5,761 nucleotides of DNA, taken from assembly GCA_002395865.1 (NCBI GenBank), contig DGVE01000175.1, forward strand, positions 1-5,761. Reading direction: 5' to 3'. The translations under genes and the position numbers were made by a program. The number at the start of each line of letters is the position of its first letter. Position 1 is the first letter of the stretch. Below are positions 1 through 5,372 of the stretch, piece after piece. The stretch comes from Lachnospiraceae bacterium UBA4292 (GTDB lineage Bacteria > Bacillota > Clostridia > Lachnospirales > Lachnospiraceae). The notes under the pieces were generated by a model, which was given only the letters and a program-made list of their open reading frames with translations, ran no database searches and was not told where the DNA came from.

Positions 1-128
1 TCGCAGGCCACGCGGCTCATGGGATCCTGCTCGAGCAGAGCATCCAGTATCGCGTCACTTATCTGATCGCATATCTTGTCGGGATGTCCCTCTGTAACGG
101 ACTCCGACGTAAAAAATCTTCTCTCCAT
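1..128 (-). CDS. metK: S-adenosylmethionine synthetase, N-terminal 42 residues (3' end outside window)
   Basis: MetK makes S-adenosylmethionine from ATP and methionine in the cytoplasm, releasing phosphate and pyrophosphate. Only the N-terminus is present. It begins [18 protein letters not shown] and continues through [16 protein letters not shown] to RVAC, which is the near-invariant opening of bacterial MetK. His15 and Asp17 in the EGHPDK motif correspond to the conserved active-site histidine and the Mg-binding aspartate of the family, and Glu9 in FTSES is also conserved. The family is usually close to 390-400 residues, so about nine tenths of the gene lies beyond the left edge. The ATG overlaps the murA stop codon by one base (TAATG), and no good Shine-Dalgarno sequence precedes it, so its translation is probably coupled to murA. 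The identification is very secure; the coupling is inferred. Confidence 0.96.
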   Translation of the reverse strand, partial: MERRFFTSESVTEGHPDKICDQISDAILDALLEQDPMSRVAC

Positions 129-130
129 TA
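126..130 (-). promoter_or_regulatory. TAATG stop/start overlap coupling murA to metK
   Basis: The murA stop codon TAA (130-128) shares its last base with the metK start ATG (128-126). The bases just upstream carry only a weak GAGAG-like purine stretch. This layout is typical of termination-reinitiation coupling, so metK output should follow murA translation. The overlap is seen directly; the coupling is inferred. Confidence 0.8.
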
Positions 131-1420
131 TACTGCTCTCATTCTGAAGCGGCGGGCCTCCCTCTCATTGTCCACTCTGGCAATGTCGGCGCCCAGACCT
201 CTCAGCTTTTCAACAAAATTCTCGTAGCCTCTCTCAATATGAGAGACCTCGTCAACTATGGTGTATCCCTCTGCGGCAAGTCCCGCTATAACCATGGCCG
301 CGCCCGCGCGCAGGTCGTTGGAGTTTACCTTCGCGCTCGAGAGCGAGCTCACGCCGTCGATAATGGCCACATTTCCCTCGACCTTGATATTCGCGCCCAT
401 CCTTACGAGCTCATCCACATACTTGAAACGGTTCTCGAAAATAGATTCTGTAACGACGCTCGTACCCTCGGCAAGAGCAAGCACAACGGCCATCTGCGGC
501 TGCATATCCGTAGGGAAGCCGGGGTAGGGAAGTGTCTTTATATGTGTGGAGCGCAGATGGTTGCGGCCGATGACTCTGACGGCATCGTCGTCCTCGACTA
601 TCTCGCATCCGATCTCGCGAAGCTTCGAGCTTATGGACTCGAGATGCTTCGGGATGACATTCTTGATAACTATATCGCCCTTCGTCGCTGCTGCGGCCAT
701 CATGAACGTGCCCGCCTCTATCTGGTCGGGTATGATGGTATAATCCGTGCCGTGCAGCGTGCTGACGCCGTTTATCCTTATGACATCGGTTCCGGCGCCC
801 TTTATATTGGCACCCATGGCGTTAAGCATGTTGGCGACATCAACGACATGGGGCTCCTTGGCCGCGTTTTCTATGATGGTCTTGCCCTCCGCGGTGGATG
901 CGGCGAGCATGATATTGATGGTAGCGCCGACAGAGACCATATCCAGATAGATATGAGCACCCGCAAGTCTGGCGCTGTGAGCAACGATCATACCGTTCCT
1001 GACCTTGATATCCGCACCCAGAGCCCTGAAGCCCTTTATGTGCTGGTCAATGGGACGGCTTCCGATATTGCAGCCGCCGGGGAGATCGACCTCCGCATGG
1101 TGATATTTGCCGAGAAGCGCGCCCACCAGATAGTAGCCGCCTCTGAGCTTCTGTATATAGTCGTTATTTACCATGGTCTTGTGGATGGTGCTTCCGTCAA
1201 TGACGACCGTACCGCCCTCGCGCACCTCTACTGAGGCTCCTATTTCGCGGATGGCATCGAGCAGAAACTCGATATCCTGCACCATGGGCACATGTTCAAC
1301 AGTCACGGGCTCATTTGCCATGACAGCACCGGCTAAGATGCCCAGAGCCGCATTTTTGGCTCCCGCTATCACGACCTCCCCCGAGAGGGGATTGCCGCCC
1401 TTCATAACATATTGGCTCAT
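128..1420 (-). CDS. murA: UDP-N-acetylglucosamine 1-carboxyvinyltransferase
   Basis: MurA transfers enolpyruvate from phosphoenolpyruvate to UDP-GlcNAc, the first committed step of peptidoglycan synthesis, in the cytoplasm. The 430-residue protein has the two-domain EPSP-synthase-like fold expected of the family (about 420 residues). Visible key residues are Lys22-Asn23 in GAKNAAL, Arg93 in KLRGG, the catalytic Cys117 in [11 protein letters not shown] with Arg122, Asp305 in FPTDMQPQ, Arg371 in DLRAGAA and Arg397 in HIERGYE. Having Cys rather than Asp at position 117 predicts sensitivity to fosfomycin, which alkylates this residue; that is known for the family. The start is the ATG at 1420, with a GAGG at 1433-1436. 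Two near-consensus promoters lie upstream and metK follows with a one-base overlap. The protein ends in an Arg-rich tail of about 12 residues ([12 protein letters not shown]) beyond the usual E. coli MurA end. Bacillota often carry two MurA paralogues, and I cannot tell which one this is. Confidence 0.97.
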   Translation of the reverse strand: MSQYVMKGGNPLSGEVVIAGAKNAALGILAGAVMANEPVTVEHVPMVQDIEFLLDAIREIGASVEVREGGTVVIDGSTIHKTMVNNDYIQKLRGGYYLVGALLGKYHHAEVDLPGGCNIGSRPIDQHIKGFRALGADIKVRNGMIVAHSARLAGAHIYLDMVSVGATINIMLAASTAEGKTIIENAAKEPHVVDVANMLNAMGANIKGAGTDVIRINGVSTLHGTDYTIIPDQIEAGTFMMAAAATKGDIVIKNVIPKHLESISSKLREIGCEIVEDDDAVRVIGRNHLRSTHIKTLPYPGFPTDMQPQMAVVLALAEGTSVVTESIFENRFKYVDELVRMGANIKVEGNVAIIDGVSSLSSAKVNSNDLRAGAAMVIAGLAAEGYTIVDEVSHIERGYENFVEKLRGLGADIARVDNEREARRFRMRAV

Positions 1421-1422
1421 AT

Positions 1423-1503
1423 TTAATGTTTACCTCGAATATGCTCTGACCCTTCGGACCAGCGCAGTAATAACAGGTGTTCCAAATATTTAGTATAACG
1501 CAT
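1423..1503 (-). CDS. possible 26-codon leader ORF upstream of murA
   Basis: An ATG at 1503 opens a 26-codon frame that ends in TAA only two bases before the murA ATG. It is preceded by AAAGGG with five bases before the ATG, a fair Shine-Dalgarno match that is better spaced than the one for murA. The peptide begins MRYTKYLEHLLLLRW and ends RGKH; the run of four leucines uses CTG, TTA, TTA and CTG codons. The frame contains the -10 box of the downstream promoter P2 and a small hairpin (1446-1462). Only a transcript from the upstream promoter P1 would contain the whole ORF. I recognise no known leader peptide. A frame of this length could occur by chance, so coding status is uncertain. Confidence 0.35.
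   Translation of the reverse strand: MRYTKYLEHLLLLRWSEGSEHIRGKH
1433..1436 (-). promoter_or_regulatory. murA ribosome binding site
   Basis: GAGG is followed by a 12-base spacer before the murA ATG, which is longer than ideal. It lies inside the last codons of the possible leader ORF that ends two bases before murA, so ribosomes on the leader could affect access to it. Confidence 0.55.
1446..1462 (-). other. small hairpin in the murA 5' leader
   Basis: In the minus-strand RNA, CUGGUCC and GGGUCAG can pair over seven positions, two of them G-U, around a GAA loop. No U-tract follows, so it is not a terminator. It lies about ten bases upstream of the murA Shine-Dalgarno sequence and could influence ribosome access. 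It is short and may have no function. Confidence 0.3.
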
Positions 1504-1520
1504 AAAATCCCTTTTGTAAA
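1492..1520 (-). promoter_or_regulatory. sigma-A promoter P2 for murA-metK
   Basis: A -35 box TTTACA (1520-1515), a 17-base spacer and a -10 box TATACT (1497-1492) match the vegetative consensus at 5 of 6 positions each. Transcription should begin near 1485 and give a leader of about 65 bases that lacks the start of the possible leader ORF. Confidence 0.75.
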
Positions 1521-1554
1521 GTCTCCTGATACCTCTCTACGGGCGGGATTTGTG

Positions 1555-1583
1555 ATTTTAGCACGGAAAATGCGTTCTGTCAA
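1555..1583 (-). promoter_or_regulatory. sigma-A promoter P1 for murA-metK
   Basis: A perfect -35 box TTGACA (1583-1578) is followed by an exact 17-base spacer and TAAAAT (1560-1555), which is 5 of 6 for the -10 box. The -35 box begins five bases after the flavin reductase stop codon, and no terminator separates them. Transcription should begin near 1548 and give a leader of about 130 bases containing P2 and the possible leader ORF. Confidence 0.8.
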
Positions 1584-1588
1584 GCCTG

Positions 1589-2149
1589 TTAATTCTTCCT
1601 CACCGAGTAGCCGAAGGTCCCGAGAAGCTCTCCGAGCCCGTAGTAGGAGCCGTGCGAGTACGCAACGAGCCCTGCTTTTTCGAGCTCAAGCTTTCCCTTC
1701 TCGTCCAGTATGCTCTCCTCCACGTCGCAGCACTCGACCTTCGCGATGAACATGTCGTGGCTTCCGAGCTCGATGACTCTGTCCACCCTGCACTCGAGAC
1801 TCACGGGGCTCTCGGCGATCAGCGGCGCCTTGATCACTGCCGCATCCTGCCTTGTCAGGCCGCAGAGTTCGAACTTGTCCACATCCCTGCCGCTCTTTAC
1901 GCCGCACATATCGCACGCGCGAACGAGCCCGGTCGATACGAGATTGATGGCAAATTCGCCTGTGCTCTCTATTATGGAGTGGCTGAAGCGCTCCTTCCTC
2001 ACGGAAATGCTGACGAGCGCAGGATCGGAGCACACCGTGCCCGCCCATGCCACAGTTATTATATTGTCCCTTGTTCCGTCGCCGCAGCTCACCATCACCA
2101 CGGGAACGGGGTTTAAAAGGTTGGCTCCGCGCCATATCTGTTTAGCCAT
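1589..2149 (-). CDS. flavin reductase family protein (FMN-binding split barrel)
   Basis: This 186-residue protein matches the flavin reductase-like / flavoredoxin family, FMN-binding split-barrel proteins that pass electrons between NAD(P)H, flavin and partner proteins. The signs are the N-terminal NPVPVVMVSCG strand, the NIITVAWAGTVCSDP segment (residues 29-43) followed by VSISVRKERFSHSII, the GEFAINL strand, the SGRDVDKFE loop, the LECRV strand, and the C-terminal LGTFGYSVRK ending typical of the clostridial branch. Length is normal for the family. It has eight cysteines (22, 40, 79, 82, 96, 120, 140, 141), including a C-x2-C pair and an adjacent CC pair. No signal peptide is visible, so it should be cytoplasmic. 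The ATG at 2149 is preceded by AGGG at 2158-2161. It starts 21 bases after the pyrophosphatase stop codon and is probably co-transcribed with it. The substrate cannot be read from the sequence; family membership is secure. Confidence 0.88.
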   Translation of the reverse strand: MAKQIWRGANLLNPVPVVMVSCGDGTRDNIITVAWAGTVCSDPALVSISVRKERFSHSIIESTGEFAINLVSTGLVRACDMCGVKSGRDVDKFELCGLTRQDAAVIKAPLIAESPVSLECRVDRVIELGSHDMFIAKVECCDVEESILDEKGKLELEKAGLVAYSHGSYYGLGELLGTFGYSVRKN

Positions 2150-2170
2150 ATCCTCTACCCTGCCTTTCCT

Positions 2171-3820
2171 TTATCTGACCATCTCCGAAAGGGCCTTCGA
2201 GATGGCAGGTATCATCTGTTTCTTGCGTGACACCATACCGGGCACCAGCACACTTCCGTCTGTGACAGTTCCGAATGCCGCCTCTGCCGCCGCAGCCGCT
2301 CCGTTTCCCGCGAACAGAAGCTCCGTGTCCTCATCCATAATGGATGTCATCATGAAATAGACCATATCGAGTCCGTTCTTCTTCGCCGCCGAGGGAAGAT
2401 ATCTCTTCATCTTCTCGCGGATAGCGCCGAGCTCGTCCTTACTCATGGAATTTATCTGTCCCACACCGATGTGCAGCTCCCCGAGAGCGAACTCCTTGAA
2501 GTCCTGATGGAGTATGTCCTCCGCACTCATCTGCGAGAACTCGCTTCCCGCCGTGAACATGTCGTGGGCGTATTTTTCGAGATTTATACCGGCAATGGGT
2601 GCGAGCTTGGCCGCAGCCGCCCTGTCGTGGTCCGTGCAGGTGGGTGAACGGAAGAGCAGCGTATCGGAAATGATCGCGGAGCAGAGAAGACCTGCGATTT
2701 TCCGGTCGACGGGAACCTTCACCTCCTCGTACATGCGAAAGATTATGGTGGCGGTACAGCCCACCGGCTGGTTCCTGAAATATATCGGGCTGCTGGTCTG
2801 CATGTTTCCGAGACGGTGGTGATCGAGTATCTCGAGTATCCTCGCCTGCTCCATACCGTCGCAGGCCTGGCTCAGCTCATTGTGGTCGACCAGTATGATC
2901 TGTTTTCTGTGAGCTCCCATCAGGTTTCGTCTGGAGAGCATGCCCATGTAATTGCCGTGGGAATCGAGCACGGGAAAATCCCTGTGGCGAAGCTTCGCCA
3001 TGGTGTCCTGTATCTCATCCACCGCATCGTCCGTCCTGAAGCAGACGATATTGTCCTTCGTCATGAAATACTCCACGGGCATGCTCTGCGCGATGAGTCT
3101 CGAGACCATGTATGTGTCGTGCCTGGTCGTAATGATGATGCAGCCCCTGTCCTCGGCCATCTTCTTTATCGTGGCTGATATCGGCACTCCGAGGCATGAT
3201 ATGATCATTCCCGCTCCAAGCTCAAGAGCGCACAGCTGCGTCTCGTAGCGGTTGGCCATTATGACTATATCGCCCTTCTTTATGTAATTCTCCTCTATGT
3301 CTGGGCCCGCCGCAGCCACCATCACCTTGCCCTCGGGGCAGAGCTGCTTAGCGTCTCCCACGATGAGCTTTCCGTCGATGGTCTCCAAAATGTTCCTGAC
3401 AGTGGTTCCTGCGAGGTGAAGTATGGTATTGTCCACCTCCATGTAGGAGTTGGCTATGTCCTGGATGGTTATGACTCCCGCGAGCTTCTTCTTTCTCTGC
3501 ACGGGCAGCGTGACCACCTGCTTCTCCTTCATGATCTCCCAGGCCTTCTTAAGGCTTATGTCGGGGTTTATCGCCTCCGTGCGGCGATAATCCACATCGC
3601 TCACCTGGGTGCCCACATTGTAGACCGTGTCGGGTTCTTCCACACCGAAATAGTTCAGCGCAAACTCGGTCTCCCGGTTTATCTTGCCGGCTTTCTTCGC
3701 CACGAAGCGATTGCCCTCGAGCTTGTTCTTTAAGTTCGCGTAGCATATGGCCGAGCAGACCGAATCGGTATCGGGATTTTTATGTCCGATGACCCAGACC
3801 TCTCTCATTTCATTATCCAT
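2171..3820 (-). CDS. CBS/DRTGG-regulated Mn-dependent inorganic pyrophosphatase (family II, DHH)
   Basis: The protein hydrolyses pyrophosphate to two phosphates in the cytoplasm, pulling forward reactions that release pyrophosphate. With the start at 3820 it is 549 residues. The DHH catalytic domain is split. Its first part carries GHKNPDTDS (metal ligands His13, Asp17, Asp19). An insert of about 230 residues follows: a first CBS half (about 75-130), a DRTGG-like domain (about 140-245) and a second CBS domain (about 250-305, with FPVLDSHGNYMGMLSR). The catalytic domain then resumes with VDHNE (Asp312), LDHH (Asp333, His334, His335) and ISDT (Asp386), and the C-terminal DHHA2 domain ends with SRKKQ (531-535). 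All metal and substrate motifs look intact. In characterised clostridial enzymes of this layout, AMP or ADP inhibits and ATP-like or diadenosine ligands activate; that is family knowledge. The ATG has GGAGA six bases upstream. An in-frame GTG at 3877 would run through the terminator hairpin and is unlikely. Confidence 0.95.
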   Translation of the reverse strand: MDNEMREVWVIGHKNPDTDSVCSAICYANLKNKLEGNRFVAKKAGKINRETEFALNYFGVEEPDTVYNVGTQVSDVDYRRTEAINPDISLKKAWEIMKEKQVVTLPVQRKKKLAGVITIQDIANSYMEVDNTILHLAGTTVRNILETIDGKLIVGDAKQLCPEGKVMVAAAGPDIEENYIKKGDIVIMANRYETQLCALELGAGMIISCLGVPISATIKKMAEDRGCIIITTRHDTYMVSRLIAQSMPVEYFMTKDNIVCFRTDDAVDEIQDTMAKLRHRDFPVLDSHGNYMGMLSRRNLMGAHRKQIILVDHNELSQACDGMEQARILEILDHHRLGNMQTSSPIYFRNQPVGCTATIIFRMYEEVKVPVDRKIAGLLCSAIISDTLLFRSPTCTDHDRAAAAKLAPIAGINLEKYAHDMFTAGSEFSQMSAEDILHQDFKEFALGELHIGVGQINSMSKDELGAIREKMKRYLPSAAKKNGLDMVYFMMTSIMDEDTELLFAGNGAAAAAEAAFGTVTDGSVLVPGMVSRKKQMIPAISKALSEMVR

Positions 3821-3826
3821 TGTGTT

Positions 3827-3831
3827 TCTCC
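3827..3831 (-). promoter_or_regulatory. pyrophosphatase ribosome binding site
   Basis: GGAGA lies six bases upstream of the ATG at 3820. It fixes that start and excludes the upstream in-frame GTG at 3877. The site directly touches the last U of the preceding terminator, with no base between them. Confidence 0.8.
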
Positions 3832-3874
3832 AAAAAAATATCCCATTCCCGATGCACTGCATGCGGAAATGGGA
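3832..3874 (-). terminator. intrinsic terminator between the coiled-coil gene and the pyrophosphatase gene
   Basis: In the minus-strand RNA, UCCCAUUUCC (3874-3865) pairs with GGGAAUGGGA (3850-3841), with one U-G wobble. The stem extends by a G-C pair, a bulged base and a four-base AUGC/GCAU stem closed by a three-base loop. The bases UA and then seven U residues (3838-3832) follow. The order of stem and U-tract fits termination of leftward transcription only. It starts nine bases after the coiled-coil gene stop codon. Confidence 0.85.
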
Positions 3875-3883
3875 CACGCTATA

Positions 3884-4735
3884 TTACAGAAGCTGTATAA
3901 CGTTAAACACGATCAGCGCCACTATAATGATTATGTCGAGCCAGATGAGTACGCCCATGATATTTTTGTGGGAGGAAATGACCGTGGTGAACTCATCGTA
4001 GCTTGAATGCAGCTCTTCAACTCTCTCCTCGGAGTACTTCATGGACCTGTAGAGCTCTGTGATGGTCCTGTCGTTGTTGTTTCTCTCGCGGTTGAGCTGC
4101 TTTCTGAGCTGATCCATGGTCTGGCTGCAGCTCTCTATGGCATCCTTGAACTCGGTGATGTTATCCCTTATGGCCACATAATCGATGGTAGTGAGGGCTT
4201 CATCCTTCTGGCGGACCTGCGCTACGAGCGCGGCGCTGTTCTCCGTCTGCTTGTCCATTCTGGTCTGGATGTCTGTGAGGAACTCCTTGTTCTTGTCGGA
4301 GACATTGCCGATGGCGTCGATCATCTCCTTCTGCTTCGCGAACTGAGCGGTGATCTCTGTGTAGATCTTATCCACCTGCTCCTGGATGTGAGCCGTGTCT
4401 CCGCCTCCGGTGACACTGACATTTCCGTTCTCGCCTGTGGAGACGGAGATGCCTGCCATAGCCTCCCTCACTGCGACATTGATGGCGTCCTGTATCTGAT
4501 CGGAAAGGGCCTTGTCATTCGTCTTCTGCGCTGACATCGCCTCCTTTACCGCCTCAGCCACGATGGAGCGTATCTCCTCGGGATCCTGCTTGGGCATCGA
4601 ATCTACGGCATCCTGAACATACTCGGAAACGATATCCTTTATCTTCTCCTCAGTAGCTCTCTCCTCATTCGCCTGCTTCTGCTCGCGGTTGCTCTGAACC
4701 TGCATCTTCATTGCATTTTCCAAAAGATTTGCCAT
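3884..4735 (-). CDS. tail-anchored coiled-coil membrane protein of unknown function
   Basis: I do not recognise a named family. The 283-residue protein has four visible parts: a polar, Gln/Glu/Lys-rich N-terminus (1-31); three imperfect helical repeats (32-47, 55-70, 81-96); a Gly/Ser/Thr linker around STGENGNVSVTGGGDT; and a long heptad-like helical region (about 115-255) rich in Glu, Lys, Gln and Asp. It ends in one hydrophobic segment (about 258-281, IMGVLIWLDIIIIVALIVFNV) only a few residues from the C-terminus. There is no signal peptide. This is the layout of a tail-anchored protein, with nearly all of it in the cytoplasm and the C-terminal helix in the membrane. The single cysteine is Cys203. 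The ATG at 4735 has AAGGAG five bases upstream. It follows a second membrane protein gene by 56 bases and is closed off by a strong terminator. A scaffold or membrane-tether role is only a guess; phage tape-measure or methyl-accepting chemotaxis signatures are not seen. Confidence 0.85.
   Translation of the reverse strand: MANLLENAMKMQVQSNREQKQANEERATEEKIKDIVSEYVQDAVDSMPKQDPEEIRSIVAEAVKEAMSAQKTNDKALSDQIQDAINVAVREAMAGISVSTGENGNVSVTGGGDTAHIQEQVDKIYTEITAQFAKQKEMIDAIGNVSDKNKEFLTDIQTRMDKQTENSAALVAQVRQKDEALTTIDYVAIRDNITEFKDAIESCSQTMDQLRKQLNRERNNNDRTITELYRSMKYSEERVEELHSSYDEFTTVISSHKNIMGVLIWLDIIIIVALIVFNVIQLL
4448..4642 (-). repeat. three imperfect helical repeats within the tail-anchored protein
   Basis: Residues 32-47 (IKDIVSEYVQDAVDSM), 55-70 (IRSIVAEAVKEAMSAQ) and 81-96 (IQDAINVAVREAMAGI) align without gaps. 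The shared pattern is I-x-[DS]-[IA]-[VI]-x3-V-[QKR]-[DE]-A-[VM]. Spacing between starts is 23 and 26 residues. The similarity is in protein sequence, not nearly identical DNA, which suggests an old internal duplication. Confidence 0.6.
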
Positions 4736-4770
4736 AATGTCTCCTTTCGGGCTCCCACACCCTGTATCAC

Positions 4771-4776
4771 ATTATA
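4771..4776 (-). promoter_or_regulatory. possible -10 element upstream of the tail-anchored protein gene
   Basis: A perfect TATAAT lies 35 bases before the ATG in the 56-base gap after the upstream gene. No TTGACA-like hexamer is found 16-18 bases further upstream and there is no TGn extension. It may be a weak internal promoter or chance in an AT-rich patch. Confidence 0.25.
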
Positions 4777-4791
4777 TGTTATATCCGGTAA

Positions 4792-5256
4792 TCACTCTGC
4801 CTGAGCCTGAGTCTCTTCTGCTTCGGGCTCGTCAGTCGGAGCATCCTCCACAGGCTCGTCAGTGGGCGCCGCCTCCGGTTCATCCGTAGGTGCGGCCTCG
4901 GTCCCTTCCTCTTCGGTCGTGCCCGCCTGCTCCGTAACTCCCTCGGTCTGTGCCCCGGCTGTCGTCGCCGCCTCTGTCACTGCCTCGGTAGTCTCCTCCT
5001 CGGTCTCCTTGTCCCTGATGCCGGCCTGATCTCCGAGCATGAACGACGCGGAGGTATAGTCGGGTCTGGACTCTAAGTAATCCTGATATGCCTTGACGAC
5101 TGCGCTGCCCACAAAATATGCGACTACCGCAACCGCCGCGAGAACGATCAGCCATGCGCACATCTTCGCTGCCGTATTCTTTCTCTTCTCGGACTTCAGG
5201 ATCTTCTTCTTGTTCTTCTTGTACTCCTTGTACTGGTCAACCTTTTTACTGCTCAT
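4792..5256 (-). CDS. small single-pass membrane protein with Thr/Glu/Pro-rich tail, unknown function
   Basis: I do not recognise a named family. The 154-residue protein has three parts. The head (1-31) is highly basic, with 13 Lys or Arg, for example KEYKKNKKK. One transmembrane helix follows at about 32-54 (CAWLIVLAAVAVVAYFVGSAVV). The rest is an extracytoplasmic segment that after about residue 83 is almost only Thr, Glu, Ala, Gly, Pro, Asp and Gln, ending in three APTDEP repeats. The positive-inside rule places the N-terminus in the cytoplasm and the acidic tail outside. No lipobox, sortase motif or catalytic domain is seen. The tail is predicted to be disordered, like a cell-wall-spanning or surface-exposed linker. 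The short segment between membrane and tail (about 55-82, with RPDYTSASFMLGDQAG) is the only non-repetitive outer part. The start is the ATG at 5256, with only a weak AAAGG 12 bases upstream. It probably forms an operon with the tail-anchored protein gene downstream. Confidence 0.82.
   Translation of the reverse strand: MSSKKVDQYKEYKKNKKKILKSEKRKNTAAKMCAWLIVLAAVAVVAYFVGSAVVKAYQDYLESRPDYTSASFMLGDQAGIRDKETEEETTEAVTEAATTAGAQTEGVTEQAGTTEEEGTEAAPTDEPEAAPTDEPVEDAPTDEPEAEETQAQAE
4819..4893 (-). repeat. APTDEP tandem repeat, three units
   Basis: Residues 122-129, 130-138 and 139-146 read APTDEPEA, APTDEPVED and APTDEPEA, encoded by units of 24, 27 and 24 bases. Units two and three share an identical stretch (ACTGACGAGCC on the coding strand), while unit one differs at synonymous positions. 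Copy number may vary between strains. Confidence 0.8.
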
Positions 5257-5307
5257 TACTTTACTTTGCCTTTCTGCCTGAAGACGGCACAGACCGCCCT
5301 CCTCACT

Positions 5308-5336
5308 ATCATAACACAGCTTTATAAAAATTTATA
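5308..5336 (-). promoter_or_regulatory. candidate promoter for the membrane-protein pair
   Basis: An extended -10 element, TGT followed by TATGAT (5313-5308), lies in the 116-base gap after the glucokinase gene. The hexamer 17 bases upstream is TATAAA, a poor -35 match, so activity would rely on the extended -10. The predicted start near 5301 gives a leader of about 45 bases. Confidence 0.45.
5323..5336. repeat. AT-only inverted repeat in the glucokinase downstream gap
   Basis: TATAAA and TTTATA flank two A bases, forming a perfect six-base inverted repeat that overlaps the -35 region of the candidate promoter. It could be an operator or simply part of an AT-rich upstream tract (about 5320-5370). 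No GC-rich terminator hairpin is seen for the glucokinase gene here. Confidence 0.3.
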
Positions 5337-5372
5337 TACCAAATTTAAGAAAATTTCATTCATTTTTCACTA

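Noticed and set aside
127..132. A perfect TATAAT at the murA/metK junction as a metK promoter
   Set aside because: No -35-like hexamer lies 16-18 bases upstream, and transcription would start inside metK. The match arises from the GTA TAA TGG junction.
239..1234. A 331-codon open frame on the plus strand opposite murA
   Set aside because: It is fully antisense to a certain murA gene, its translation is rich in His, Arg and Tyr with no domain, and it follows from the codon bias of murA.
1555..1571. An ATTTT-N7-AAAAT inverted repeat in promoter P1 as a repressor operator
   Set aside because: The arms are only five A/T bases and one is part of the -10 box, so chance is the simpler explanation.
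1311..1583. A 90-codon minus-strand frame starting with TTG and overlapping the murA 5' end
   Set aside because: Its start is the -35 box of P1, it has no ribosome binding site, and it overlaps about 110 bases of murA in another frame.
3821..3877. A 19-residue N-terminal extension of the pyrophosphatase from a GTG at 3877
   Set aside because: It would be translated through the terminator hairpin, it has no ribosome binding site, and the ATG at 3820 has GGAGA at good spacing and gives the usual family N-terminus.
4007..4534. A 175-codon plus-strand frame opposite the coiled-coil gene
   Set aside because: It is Leu/Val/Gly/Asp-rich in the way expected from reading a Glu/Lys/Gln-rich coiled coil backwards, and it has no supporting start signals.
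5257..5372. A Rho-independent terminator for the glucokinase gene
   Set aside because: The gap has AT-only repeats and a weak five-base GGCGG/CCGUC pairing near 5283-5298, but no stem followed by a U-tract in the minus orientation.
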